The notes below the pieces were generated by a model. That model was not told where the DNA came from. It saw nothing but the letters and a program-made list of their open reading frames with translations, and did no database searches. From NCBI RefSeq assembly GCF_002013895.1, contig NZ_MAFQ01000013.1, positions 1 to 64,000 on the forward strand: a stretch of 64,000 bases of DNA. Direction: 5' to 3'. The stretch is from Mycobacteroides franklinii (GTDB taxonomy: Bacteria; Actinomycetota; Actinomycetes; Mycobacteriales; Mycobacteriaceae). Shown here one piece after another: positions 8,487-17,479 of the stretch. Position numbers and translations under genes: made by a program. How positions within the stretch are numbered: position 1 is the stretch's first letter; every line of letters begins with the position of its first letter.

Positions 8487-9703
8487 ACGCTCCAGGCGCT
8501 GGCCAGGCCGGCCGAGACCGAGGCCGCCGCGGTGACCAGTCCATGCCAGGTCTCCGGTTGCAGCTGTTGGATATCCAGCGGGCCCGCCGTCGCGATATGC
8601 GGGTCGTACGGGACGGCCACGATGTGGTTGGGCGAGATCCAGCGGTGGAAGCGGGCGACCATCGCCGCCACCAGGCGTTCGGAGTTCCTGCGGTCCTCAC
8701 GGTTGTCGTAGCCGCGAACGTGGTTGATCACCACCACCATTCGCGGGATCAGGTAGTCGTAGCCCTCGGAGATCATCCATTCGATCGCGCGGACCGCACC
8801 CTCGGCACCGACCGGGGTGGCGGCCGCCACCAGCACCACACCGTTGGCGCACCGCAGCACACCCGGCATCACCGGATGCCAGAAGTCCACACCGGTGTCG
8901 GTGATGAGCAGGCTGTAGAGGCGTTGCAAGCGGTTGTGCGCCTCGGTGTAGATCTCGGCGTTGAGTTCTCCGCGGGGACGCACCGAATGTGAATTAGCGG
9001 CAAGCACATCCAGACCGGTCTCGGAGTTCTGTCCGACGAAGAAGCGCAGATCGAAGTTGCGTTCCGGCTCGTTCTGTGCCACCACATCAGCGAACGTGGA
9101 CGACGCCGACGGGTCGATCCACGAGGCCAGATTGGCCGATTGGCCCGGATCGGCGTCGGTGGCCAGCACCATGTCCTTGCGGCGCAGTTCGGACAGCACG
9201 GACCCGAGTGCGGCGGTCATCATCGTCTTGCCGACGCCACCGTTGCCGCCCAGCACTGCCAGTGAGTGGATACCCCGCCAGGGGCTGCGCACCACGGCCG
9301 TGAGCTCTCGAAGCTCGGCCTCCTCTCGGGATTCGCCCGGATTGATGACGCCAAAGCTTCCGCGGTACACCCACTTACGCCAACCAACGGACGCAGGCCG
9401 ACGCGGCGAGGGCAGGATTTCCGACCGCAGTTGGGCCCCCAGCGCGTCGCCCATGGCGGGTAGGGGATCCACAAGCGGGTCATGGGGCGGTACGGCATTG
9501 ACGATGGACAGGGGTCCGCGGGGCGGCAGTTGAGACGGCGGGGGGTCTTGCTGAGGCGGCTGCTGCGGTTGGTGTTGTTGTGCGGCGGCTTCAGCGCGTT
9601 GCCGTTTGGCGTGCGCGCCCAGCCTGATGGGGACGATGGGACCGGTCCGGTCGAGGATCTCGTCCTCGGAGCCGTCCGCCGAGGAATCGTTGGGCGCACT
9701 CAC
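8483..9703 (-). CDS. MinD/ParA-like ATPase with Gln/Pro-rich N-terminus (EspI-like)
   Basis: A 406-residue protein. Residues 1-65 are low complexity and rich in Gln and Pro, 140-400 form a SIMIBI-class ATPase with a deviant P-loop (GGNGGVGKT, 152-160), and a DTGVDF switch-like segment follows. The architecture matches the ESX-linked ATPases such as EspI of mycobacteria, but no ESX core genes are here. The GTG at 9703 is chosen because GGAGGAGGAG lies 5 bases upstream; the frame stays open further 5' without a better start. Possible roles are polar localisation or control of a secretion system. Confidence 0.78.
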   Translation of the reverse strand: MSAPNDSSADGSEDEILDRTGPIVPIRLGAHAKRQRAEAAAQQHQPQQPPQQDPPPSQLPPRGPLSIVNAVPPHDPLVDPLPAMGDALGAQLRSEILPSPRRPASVGWRKWVYRGSFGVINPGESREEAELRELTAVVRSPWRGIHSLAVLGGNGGVGKTMMTAALGSVLSELRRKDMVLATDADPGQSANLASWIDPSASSTFADVVAQNEPERNFDLRFFVGQNSETGLDVLAANSHSVRPRGELNAEIYTEAHNRLQRLYSLLITDTGVDFWHPVMPGVLRCANGVVLVAAATPVGAEGAVRAIEWMISEGYDYLIPRMVVVINHVRGYDNREDRRNSERLVAAMVARFHRWISPNHIVAVPYDPHIATAGPLDIQQLQPETWHGLVTAAASVSAGLASAWSV

Positions 9704-9787
9704 GGAATCTCCTCCTCCACCAGAAGCCGTTTGGCCCCAGCGCTCCGACAGTTTCGTCTTGCATCGCGGGCAGCAAGAGACCCGTCG

Positions 9788-9805
9788 CATACGAAGTCTC
9801 GTATG
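9788..9805. promoter_or_regulatory. Inverted repeat upstream of the MinD-like ATPase gene
   Basis: Perfect 7-base arms CATACGA and TCGTATG are separated by 4 bases, 85 bases upstream of the ATPase start codon. It is a possible operator or a short RNA hairpin in the leader. Confidence 0.4.
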
Positions 9806-9908
9806 TGCGTCGCGCGGTTGGCGAGGGCCGTTACCCACCCGTGTCTGAATCGGCATCAAATGGGATGAGGTTGGTGCGCACCTGATATCAGCTACTACGG
9901 CCTGCCTA

Positions 9909-10223
9909 TCAGCAGGCCACGTCGACGTACATGGTCTTGGTGGTTGTGGTGGTGGTGAAGACGCCCGGACGCTTGTTGCTCGGCAGGCCGTAGTCGGACC
10001 GGACGGTGGTCTGCCCGGGACGGACGCTGCTGGCGGTGCACTGGCTGAGGGCCTTGGATCCGGTCTTGCTGACGATCACGTTGTAGCCCTGGGACTGCAA
10101 TTCCCTGACGGTCTGCTGGGCGTTGGAGCCGTCGGACTGCGCGGCTGCGGTCCCGAGGGCGAAGCCGAGAGGGGCCAGTGCGAGAGCGGCGGCGGCGGTT
10201 CCGGCGATGATGTACTTCTTCAT
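9909..10223 (-). CDS. Small secreted protein of unknown function
   Basis: A 104-residue protein with a clear Sec signal peptide: KK at 2-3, an Ala/Leu-rich core, and a likely cleavage after the AAA at 26-28. The mature part of about 75 residues has a cysteine in SQCTAS and ends in a cysteine, which could form one disulfide. It carries a run of threonines near the C-terminus. Small exported proteins of this kind with a QSDGSNAQQT-type mature start are common in mycobacteria and have no known role. A GGAG-type ribosome site precedes the ATG. It is monocistronic and divergent from the two-component pair. Confidence 0.8.
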   Translation of the reverse strand: MKKYIIAGTAAAALALAPLGFALGTAAAQSDGSNAQQTVRELQSQGYNVIVSKTGSKALSQCTASSVRPGQTTVRSDYGLPSNKRPGVFTTTTTTKTMYVDVAC

Positions 10224-10345
10224 GATTTCTCCTGTGCCCGTGGGACTTTAAGTTCATTCACCGGGGTTCTTGGTGATACTTCAACGATGCGGCTGCCGGG
10301 CGGGAAAGTCTGTCGGGCGACTGGCGGATAGGGGGGATGATCCTG

Positions 10346-10367
10346 GTGTCCCCCAATTGGGGGACAC
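10346..10367. promoter_or_regulatory. Perfect 22-bp palindrome upstream of a response regulator
   Basis: The half-sites GTGTCCCCCAA and TTGGGGGACAC are exact reverse complements with no spacer. It lies 30 bases before the response regulator start and about 120 bases before the divergent secreted-protein gene. It is the right size for a dimer of a NarL-type regulator, so autoregulation is likely. Confidence 0.75.
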
Positions 10368-10397
10368 GTGCCGATTTGGCGTGCCAAGCTTGCGTTC

Positions 10398-11045
10398 ATG
10401 CAGGTGAGCGGCGAACTCGTGCGGGTGGTCGTCGGTGACGATCACCCGCTCTTTCGTGAGGGCGTGGTGCGCGCGCTCACCAGCAGCGGCCAGATCACGG
10501 TGGTGGCGGAGGCCGAGAACGGTTCCGGAGCGCTGGAACTGATCAGGGAGCACCTGCCCGATGTCGCGCTGGTGGACTACCGCATGCCGGAGCTGGACGG
10601 CACCCAGGTCGCGGCCGCCGTGCGCCGCGACGAACTGCCCACCCGGGTGCTGCTGCTCTCAGCGCACGATGACGCGGCGATCGTGTATCGCGCGTTGGAG
10701 GAGGGGGCAGCCGGATTCCTGTCGAAGGAATCCACTCGTGCCGAGCTGGTCAGTGCGGTGCTGGACTGCGCGCGGGGCCGCGATGTGGTGACGGCCAGCC
10801 TGACGGCAGGGCTGGCCGGCGAGATTCGTAAGCGTGCGCAACCCGCGGGCCCGTCGCTCAGCGCACGCGAACGTGAGGTGCTCAGGATGATCGCCGCCGG
10901 GCAGACCGTGCCGGCCATGGCCAAGGAGCTGTTCCTGGCCCCGTCCACGGTGAAGACCCATGTGCAGCGGTTGTACGAGAAACTCGGCGTCGGCGACCGT
11001 GCGGCGGCGGTGGCGGAGGCCATGCGGCGCGGACTGCTGGAATAG
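10398..11045 (+). CDS. NarL/FixJ-family response regulator
   Basis: A 215-residue regulator. The receiver domain (8-125) has the acidic pocket DD at 14-15 and the phosphoacceptor D60 in VALVDYRMPELDG. The C-terminal LuxR-type helix-turn-helix covers about 150-210 (LSAREREVLRMIAAGQ and STVKTHVQRLYEKLGV). I use the ATG at 10398; a GTG six bases later would give MSGELV and is equally good. The histidine kinase starts 5 bases after the stop codon, so the two are cotranscribed partners. A perfect palindrome just upstream suggests autoregulation. The signal and regulon are unknown. Confidence 0.93.
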   Translation: MQVSGELVRVVVGDDHPLFREGVVRALTSSGQITVVAEAENGSGALELIREHLPDVALVDYRMPELDGTQVAAAVRRDELPTRVLLLSAHDDAAIVYRALEEGAAGFLSKESTRAELVSAVLDCARGRDVVTASLTAGLAGEIRKRAQPAGPSLSAREREVLRMIAAGQTVPAMAKELFLAPSTVKTHVQRLYEKLGVGDRAAAVAEAMRRGLLE

Positions 11046-11050
11046 CGGCG

Positions 11051-12238
11051 ATGAGCCGGCTGGACAGGATCGCCGACTACTTTGCCGCCGAACCCATGCG
11101 GGTATCGGCCTGGCTTCGGCTGCCGCTGATCGGGTTGATCGTGCTGCTGGGCTCGGACCCGAACATCAAAATGTGGCACACCGGCGTGTACTACGGGGTG
11201 CTGGCCGTGTACACGGCGTCGGCTGTCGTGTGGGTGGCGATCGCGGTGCGGGGCCAGGTTCCCGATTGGGTGGCTCCCGCAGCCACGACGGTGGACATCG
11301 CCGCCGTGGTGATGCTCTGCCTGGCATCCGGGGCCGGCAATACCGAGCTGCTCCCGGTGTTCTTCCTGCTGCCGGTCTCGGTGGCGTTCCAGGAACGGCC
11401 AGTGGTGACGGCTGTCCTCGGAACCATCACGGCCGTAGCGTATTTCGGGATTCTGGTGTACTACATCGCCGACGGCAACTGGGACAGTATTCCCGGTGAC
11501 GAGTACGTCACCTGGGCGGCGCTGCTGTGGCTGACCGTCTTCACCACCGGTATGTGCTTTGTCCTCAAACGTCGCTCCGAGCGCGTGGGCCAGTTGCTGC
11601 ACACCCGGGAGCAGCTGATCGTGGAGGCGATGCGCGCCGATGAACGTCATAACCGTGAGGTGGCCGAGCGGCTACACGACGGGCCGCTGCAAGACCTGCT
11701 GGCGGCGCGTCTGCAGATCGAGGAAGTACTTGAACGCCAGCCGGATCCGGTGCTGCAGGCCGTGCACTCGTCGCTGCGCGAGACCGCCGGCGAGTTACGT
11801 GGGGCGGTGTCCTCACTGCATCCGCAGGTGCTGGCCGAGCTGGGATTGACAGCGGCAATCCGGGAGCTCGGACGACAACATGCGGCACGGGGCACCGTCG
11901 ACGTCATCACCCAGCTGGACGATGTGGGCAGCCCCCCGGTGCAACCGCTGGTATACCGCGCGGCCAAGGAACTGTTGACCAACGCGGTGAAACACGGCCG
12001 TGCCTCCAGCATTCGGGTTGAGCTCACCCGAGACGGGGACCACCTGACCCTGGTCGTCGCGGACGACGGCAGGGGCTTCGATCCACGCGATCTCGTGATC
12101 TCGGTCGCCGACGGGCATATCGGGCTGGCCTCGCTGACGGTTCCCATCGAGGCCGCTGGTGGAGAGGTCGCGATCGACTCGGCGCCCGGTACGGGCACCA
12201 GGGTCTCCGTCACCGTGCCTGTTGATATGGCAGCGTAG
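11051..12238 (+). CDS. Sensor histidine kinase, NarX/DesK type (HisKA_3)
   Basis: A 395-residue membrane kinase. Residues 20-172 hold about five hydrophobic segments with short loops and no large extracytoplasmic sensor, so it may sense the membrane itself. The phosphorylated histidine is H209 in RLHDGPLQDLLAARLQ, the HisKA_3 dimerisation motif. The HATPase domain follows with an N box (KELLTNAVKHG) and G boxes (DDGRGFD, GHIGL). It starts 5 bases after the response regulator gene and should phosphorylate it. Mycothione reductase follows after 49 bases in the same direction and could be in the same transcript. Confidence 0.93.
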   Translation: MSRLDRIADYFAAEPMRVSAWLRLPLIGLIVLLGSDPNIKMWHTGVYYGVLAVYTASAVVWVAIAVRGQVPDWVAPAATTVDIAAVVMLCLASGAGNTELLPVFFLLPVSVAFQERPVVTAVLGTITAVAYFGILVYYIADGNWDSIPGDEYVTWAALLWLTVFTTGMCFVLKRRSERVGQLLHTREQLIVEAMRADERHNREVAERLHDGPLQDLLAARLQIEEVLERQPDPVLQAVHSSLRETAGELRGAVSSLHPQVLAELGLTAAIRELGRQHAARGTVDVITQLDDVGSPPVQPLVYRAAKELLTNAVKHGRASSIRVELTRDGDHLTLVVADDGRGFDPRDLVISVADGHIGLASLTVPIEAAGGEVAIDSAPGTGTRVSVTVPVDMAA

Positions 12239-12287
12239 GGGAGGCCGCTCGGCATCACGGGCCCCGCCTTCACGAGAGGGAGAACAG

Positions 12288-13691
12288 ATGTACGACCTCG
12301 TCATCATCGGCTCCGGCAGTGCAAACTCCTTGCCGGACGACCGGTTTGCGGATCAGAAGATCGCCATTGTCGATCGCGGCGTGTACGGGGGCGCCTACGG
12401 CGGCACCTGCCTGAATGTCGGCTGTATACCCACCAAGATGTTCGTCTATCCGGCGGATCTGGCTGACGAGGCGCGTGACGGCGCCCGGCTGGGTGTGGAC
12501 AGCTCGGTGAGTGGAACCCGTTGGGCCGATATCCGGGACCGGGTGTTCGGCCGGATCGATGCCATTGCGGCGGCCGGATTGCGCTACCGCGTTGAGGACT
12601 GCCCGAACATCACCGTGTTTCAGCAGGAAGCGCGGTTCATCGCGCCGGAGACCGATGCCGAGGGCGATCCGGTGCATCGTGTGCAACTGGCCGACGGGAC
12701 GATCCTGCAGGCGCGGCAGCTGGTGATCGCGGCGGGCTCACGTCCGTTCATCCCGCCGCTGATCGCTGACAGTGGCGTGCCGTTCCATACCAATGACGAC
12801 ATCATGCGGTTGCCGGAGCTGCCGGGGCGCGTGGTGATTGTGGGTAGCGGCTTCATTGCCGCCGAGTTCGCGCATGTGTTCAGTGGTTTGGGTGCGGCGG
12901 TCACGGTCATTGCGCGCGGGCCGCGGCTGCTGCGCGCTCAGGATGAGACCATCGCGCAGCGTTTCACCGATATCGTGTCGGCGCGGTGGGATGTCCGGCT
13001 GAACACCGAGGTGGTCGACCTCTGTGAGATCGGTGGCGGCGGTGTCGAAGTGGACCTCAGCGATGGATCGACGGTGACCGGTGATGTGCTGCTGGTCGCG
13101 ACCGGACGCACGCCCAACGGTGATCAACTGGAGGTCGCGGCGGCGGGATTGACGCTCGACGACAACGGCCGCGTCCCAGTGGATCAGTACCAACGCACAC
13201 CGGTACGGGGCATCTACGCGCTCGGTGATGTGAGTTCGCACTACCTGCTCAAGCATGTGGCCAACCATGAAGCCCGTGTGGTGCAGGCGAATCTGCTTTC
13301 CGGATGGGACTCACCGACCACGGCCAGCGATCACCGGTTCGTGCCGGGTGCGGTGTTCACCCGTCCACAGGTGGCGTCGGTGGGACTCTCGGAGGAGCAG
13401 GCGCGTCAACGCGGAATCGACATCGCGGTCAAGGTGCAGACCTACGGCGACATCGCCTATGGATGGGCCATGGAGGACACCGAGGGTCTGTGCAAGCTGA
13501 TCGCCGATCGCTCGACAGGACTGCTGGTGGGTGCGCACATCGTCGGCTACCAGGCGTCGGCGCTCATCCAGTCGTTGATCACCGCGATGAGCTTCTCCAT
13601 CCCGGTACGCGAGATGGCGCGCGGACAGTACTGGATCCATCCGGCGCTGCCCGAGCTGGTCGAGAACGCCCTGCTTGGGCTGGAGCTTTAG
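12288..13691 (+). CDS. mtr: Mycothione reductase
   Basis: A 467-residue FAD flavoprotein disulfide reductase that uses NADPH to reduce mycothione to mycothiol, the actinobacterial low-molecular-weight thiol. It has the FAD motif VIIGSGSAN (5-13), the redox disulfide in GGTCLNVGCIPTK (C41, C46), an NADPH motif in VIVGSGFIAAEFA, and the dimer-interface C-terminus with the catalytic His in the HPALPELVENALL segment. GGTCLNVGCIPTK with a following Met-Phe-Val is typical of this reductase rather than lipoamide dehydrogenase. The ATG at 12288 follows GAGAGGGAGAACAG, a good ribosome site. It acts in cytosolic thiol redox homeostasis. Confidence 0.93.
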   Translation: MYDLVIIGSGSANSLPDDRFADQKIAIVDRGVYGGAYGGTCLNVGCIPTKMFVYPADLADEARDGARLGVDSSVSGTRWADIRDRVFGRIDAIAAAGLRYRVEDCPNITVFQQEARFIAPETDAEGDPVHRVQLADGTILQARQLVIAAGSRPFIPPLIADSGVPFHTNDDIMRLPELPGRVVIVGSGFIAAEFAHVFSGLGAAVTVIARGPRLLRAQDETIAQRFTDIVSARWDVRLNTEVVDLCEIGGGGVEVDLSDGSTVTGDVLLVATGRTPNGDQLEVAAAGLTLDDNGRVPVDQYQRTPVRGIYALGDVSSHYLLKHVANHEARVVQANLLSGWDSPTTASDHRFVPGAVFTRPQVASVGLSEEQARQRGIDIAVKVQTYGDIAYGWAMEDTEGLCKLIADRSTGLLVGAHIVGYQASALIQSLITAMSFSIPVREMARGQYWIHPALPELVENALLGLEL

Positions 13692-13712
13692 CGTCTTTTC
13701 GGCAGCACCGCG

Positions 13713-14627
13713 CTATAGCAGGTCGGTGAGTGCTTCGTCCAAGGTGGGGAAGCGAAAATGAAAATTGTTGCCGGACAGTACTTCTGATGTGGCATGGCGC
13801 CCGGTAAGCCCAAGAGCGGGATCGGTGCGCAACATGACCGCACCGATCTTGAGCAGAAACGCCGGGGTGGGCGGCCCGGCCCGGCGCAGTTTCCCGCGGA
13901 GCGCGGCCATGAGTTCGGCGTTGCGTACCGGGCGATCGGTGGCTGCGACCACGATCCCGTCGGGAATCGTGACCCCGGGCTCTACCCCCAGCCCGGCGCG
14001 GACGAGCGAAAGCCAGTCCGCCACATGAATCCACGAGAACCATTGCCTACCGTTACCGACCCGGCCGCCCAGTCCGAACTTGGTGAGCGTGACCAGGCGG
14101 GAGAGTGCCACGGAGTCGGGGTCGAGCACGATCGAGGTTCGCAAAATCATGCGATGGGCGGTGTTGGCTCCGTCGAACGCCTGCTCCCACGGCTTGGCCA
14201 CACCGGTCATCTGCGGCAGCCCCGGTACTGGCAGGCCGGTGCTTTCGGTACAGTGCTGTTCGCCGGCATCGGACCAGATGGCGGTGGTGCTGGCTTGAAC
14301 CCAATGGGTAAGTGGCTGTTTCAGCTGTTGGCTGGCTGCTACCAGCGCGCGGGTGGGTAACACTCGGCTGTCGGTCAGCGCCTTGATGTTGCGCGATGTG
14401 GGGCGACAGTCGACCAGCTTGCCCGCCAGATTGATCAACGCGGTGTCGGGGCCGTCAAGTTCGGCGGCCCATGCACCGACCCTTTCGCCGTCCCACTGGA
14501 CCTGGCGAATGGGCAGGTCCGGGTTGACGCGCCGGGTAAGAACCACCACCTCGTGACCACGACCGCTCAGGTCGGTGGTGATACGGCGGCCGAGCGCTCC
14601 ACTACCGCCTGCAATGACAACCTTCAT
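13713..14627 (-). CDS. TIGR01777-family NAD-dependent epimerase-like protein (YfcH/DUF1731)
   Basis: A 304-residue extended-SDR-like protein with an N-terminal Rossmann motif VVIAGGSGALGRRI and a C-terminal DUF1731 segment. The family is widespread and conserved, related to cell-division inhibitor-like epimerases in old annotation, but no reaction is proven. The ATG at 14627 is chosen over a GTG four codons upstream because GGGCAGG lies at the right distance. It is convergent with mtr, leaving only 21 bases between the stop codons. Confidence 0.87.
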   Translation of the reverse strand: MKVVIAGGSGALGRRITTDLSGRGHEVVVLTRRVNPDLPIRQVQWDGERVGAWAAELDGPDTALINLAGKLVDCRPTSRNIKALTDSRVLPTRALVAASQQLKQPLTHWVQASTTAIWSDAGEQHCTESTGLPVPGLPQMTGVAKPWEQAFDGANTAHRMILRTSIVLDPDSVALSRLVTLTKFGLGGRVGNGRQWFSWIHVADWLSLVRAGLGVEPGVTIPDGIVVAATDRPVRNAELMAALRGKLRRAGPPTPAFLLKIGAVMLRTDPALGLTGRHATSEVLSGNNFHFRFPTLDEALTDLL

Positions 14628-14760
14628 GACGATAGTCACCTGCCCTTCAACAAGTTCCGGCGCTGGAACTCGCTGTCTGGAGTATGCGCCGGCGGCCGTT
14701 GGAGCAACGGCAAGGGAGATCTAGCTCACGGGTGGTGTGGCTCACTCATCGCGCGCCCGG

Positions 14761-16029
14761 TCAGCCGACGAGTGGCACCTCGGCGGCGATCAGGTCCAGC
14801 AGGGCCGGATACCGCTTGGCTTCCTTGTGGTTACCCGGCTTACCGCTGCTGACCACGCCCACCGACAGGGCTCGCGCGGGGTCGGCCCACACGGCGATGT
14901 CGACCAGGCCGGTGTGTCCGAACGCAGCGGGGGAGTTGCGGCCGAATGGACCGAACCGCTTGGAGCCCAACATGTATCCCGTCCCCCAACGCATCGGCAT
15001 GCCGCCGGTCGCCATATCGGGGCGCAGGCGCCGTGCGGGTGCGGCCGCGGCACGGATCGTCTCGGGTGACATGACCCGTACCCCATCGAGTTCGCCACCG
15101 CGGCACAGGATCTCGGCAAACCGGGACAGCTCGTTGGCGGTGGAGACGGTGTTGGATGAGGGCACCACGCCGGTGAGGAAGAACGGCTGATTCGACATCG
15201 GGATGATCTCGTGCATGGTGCCGCCGACCACCGTGCGGAAGGCCGCGCGCATGGGAGCGGGCAGCGGCTTACCGGTGGGATGGCTCGGCGCCACCAGCGG
15301 TACGTCCTCCGGCGCCACGCCGTAGTTGGTCCACCGGAACCCAAGGGGGTCAAGGATTTCCGTGGCAAGAATGTCCCGGATGCCCTTGCCGGTGGCGCCC
15401 AGCACGATTTCGCGCACCAGCGGGCCCCAGGTCAACGCGTGATACATGTGCACCAGACCGGGCCGGTACAGCGGGCGCAGCTGCCCGAGCTGCTCGCGGG
15501 TGTACTCGCTGTCATCCATCCGGGTGACATCGGGCCGCGGGCCGGTGGGTATCGGGATGCCCGCGCTGTGCGTCATCACGTGCCGGATGGTGATCCGGTC
15601 TTTGCCGCGGCTGGTGAAGGTGGGCAGGTACTCGCAGACCCGATCATCCAGTGATAGCGCGCCGCGTTCGACCAGCAGATGAACCACCGTTGTCGAGATG
15701 GCCTTGGCGGCCGAGTACACGCAGAACGGTGTATTGGTGGTGACGAGGATCTTCTCGGCATCGGCGGAATCGGTGGGCGCGTTGCCCCAACCGTGCCCGA
15801 TGGCACGGTTGAGGATCACCTTGCCCTTGTGCCGCAGACATACCTGGATCGCCGGGTGCATACCCGCCTGGTACCAGTACCGCGCGGCTTGCCAGATTCG
15901 CTCGACGGCGGCCGGATCGATCTCGGAGTGGTCCTCGGCCTGATCGCCGCTGCCGATATTCGTCACCGAGTCCAGGTCGGCCGGAACGTGAATACGGCCG
16001 GCTCGTTCGGCTTCGTCGCTGACGGTCAT
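14761..16029 (-). CDS. Serine hydrolase of the beta-lactamase/class C esterase family
   Basis: A 422-residue member of the beta-lactamase-related family that in mycobacteria is mostly esterases or lipases (Lip-type) rather than resistance enzymes. The S-x-x-K motif is S106-A-A-K109, a Tyr motif is seen in HMYHALTWG, and a C-terminal AFGHTGLVD provides the KTG-like element as HTG. No signal peptide is visible, so it is probably cytoplasmic. An acyl-CoA dehydrogenase gene lies 33 bases upstream on the same strand, suggesting cotranscription and a role with acyl or ester substrates. A GGAAGGAATCC ribosome site supports the ATG at 16029. Confidence 0.85.
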   Translation of the reverse strand: MTVSDEAERAGRIHVPADLDSVTNIGSGDQAEDHSEIDPAAVERIWQAARYWYQAGMHPAIQVCLRHKGKVILNRAIGHGWGNAPTDSADAEKILVTTNTPFCVYSAAKAISTTVVHLLVERGALSLDDRVCEYLPTFTSRGKDRITIRHVMTHSAGIPIPTGPRPDVTRMDDSEYTREQLGQLRPLYRPGLVHMYHALTWGPLVREIVLGATGKGIRDILATEILDPLGFRWTNYGVAPEDVPLVAPSHPTGKPLPAPMRAAFRTVVGGTMHEIIPMSNQPFFLTGVVPSSNTVSTANELSRFAEILCRGGELDGVRVMSPETIRAAAAPARRLRPDMATGGMPMRWGTGYMLGSKRFGPFGRNSPAAFGHTGLVDIAVWADPARALSVGVVSSGKPGNHKEAKRYPALLDLIAAEVPLVG

Positions 16030-16062
16030 GGATTCCTTCCTACCCGACCCACCTGAGCGTTC

Positions 16063-17208
16063 TCAGAAGCCCAGGTCGCGGCCGATGAGCTCCTTCATGA
16101 TCTCGTTGGAGCCCGCCCAGATCTTGGTGACACGGGCATCCATCCAGGCCCGCGCGACCCGGTACTCCTTCATGTACCCGTAGCCGCCGTGCAGCTGCAC
16201 GCAGGCGTCGATGACCTCGTTCTGCACCTGCGAGGACCACCACTTGGTCTTGGCGGCGTCGATGGCGGTGAGCTCGCGCTTGCTGTGTGCCAGCACGGCC
16301 TGGTCGACGTACACCTGTGCCGCTTCGAGCTTGGTGACGAGTTCGGCGATGAGGAACTTGTTGTATTGCAGGCTACCGATCTGCTGGCCGAAGGCCTTGC
16401 GCTCCTTGGCGTATTCGATGGTCTCCTCGAGCACGCCCGCCGCGTGCGCGATGTTGGCGACGGCGCAGCCCATCCGCTCCTGGGGGAGGCGCTGCATCAT
16501 CGAGATGAATCCGTGGTTGACCTCGCCGATGACGTTTTCGGCGGGTACCCGGACGTCGGTGAAGAACAGCTCTGCGGTATCGGCCTCGGGCTGGCCCACC
16601 TTGTCGAGCTTGCGGCCGCGCTCGAACCCGGGCATGCCCTCCTCGACCGCGAATAGGGTGATGCCCTTGGCCTTCAGCTCCGGTGCGGTGCGCGCGGCGA
16701 CGACGACGAGATCGGCTCGTGCGCCGTTGGTGATGAACGTCTTGGACCCGTTGATGACCCAGTCGTCACCGTCCTTGACTGCGGTCGTCTTGAGGGCAGC
16801 CAGATCGGAGCCGCCAGAGGGCTCGGTCATGCCGATCGCGGTGATCAGCTCGCCGCTGCAGAACTTGGGCAGCCAGCGTTGCTTCTGCTCGTCGGTGGTC
16901 AGCTCGACCAGATAGGGGGCCACGATGTCGAAATGGATGGACATCGAGGAGGCCAGCGCAGCGCTGGACCGGGCCAGCTCTTCCTGTAGAACCGCGTTGT
17001 AGCGGTAGTCCCCGGCGCTGCTGCCGCCGTACGCCTCGGGCACGTCGAGCCCCAGGTAGCCCTGCTTGCCGGCCTCTTCCCAGAGTTCGCGGTCGATGTA
17101 GCGCTGCTCGATGAACGTCTCGGCACGCGGGTCGACGTGGCGCTGCACAAACGCCTTCACGGAGTCGCGGAATGCCTCGTGGTCCTCGGTGTAGATGGTC
17201 CGTTGCAT
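16063..17208 (-). CDS. Acyl-CoA dehydrogenase
   Basis: A 381-residue FAD-dependent acyl-CoA dehydrogenase, full length. It has the FAD-binding ITAIGMTEPSGGSDLA segment, WVINGSKTFITNG in the beta domain, and LHGGYGYMKEYRVAR near the C-terminus, where the glutamate is the likely catalytic base. The ATG at 17208 gives the standard MQRTIYTEDH start; the frame is open upstream but the added residues look random. It catalyses alpha,beta-dehydrogenation of acyl-CoA in fatty or branched acid degradation. It leads the operon with the serine hydrolase and is divergent from a GntR gene 271 bases away. Confidence 0.93.
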   Translation of the reverse strand: MQRTIYTEDHEAFRDSVKAFVQRHVDPRAETFIEQRYIDRELWEEAGKQGYLGLDVPEAYGGSSAGDYRYNAVLQEELARSSAALASSMSIHFDIVAPYLVELTTDEQKQRWLPKFCSGELITAIGMTEPSGGSDLAALKTTAVKDGDDWVINGSKTFITNGARADLVVVAARTAPELKAKGITLFAVEEGMPGFERGRKLDKVGQPEADTAELFFTDVRVPAENVIGEVNHGFISMMQRLPQERMGCAVANIAHAAGVLEETIEYAKERKAFGQQIGSLQYNKFLIAELVTKLEAAQVYVDQAVLAHSKRELTAIDAAKTKWWSSQVQNEVIDACVQLHGGYGYMKEYRVARAWMDARVTKIWAGSNEIMKELIGRDLGF

Positions 17209-17479
17209 GGTGTTATCGAAGCACGCGTCTAAATCCGCCTGCCGGGGTGATCGGGGTGGGAACCGGGAGGCTGCCGGCCGCCGCCGCGTGTGGAGAACCA
17301 TGGCTCAGTTGCCCGCGTCTATGCGACAGCTGGGCGGTGAGCATCGGTCTTCAGGGTCTTTGTCGCGTAGAGGCGGGCACAGTCTTACATCCGCCCCGAC
17401 CCTGACGTGACGCTGAACACCCTGTGAGGTGCGTCTTTCAGCTTGCGACGGCAGCCGAGCGTCAGCTTAGATACATCTT

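Noticed and set aside
10577..11650. A 357-residue minus-strand open frame opposite the two-component genes
   Set aside because: Antisense to receiver and kinase motifs that are unambiguous.
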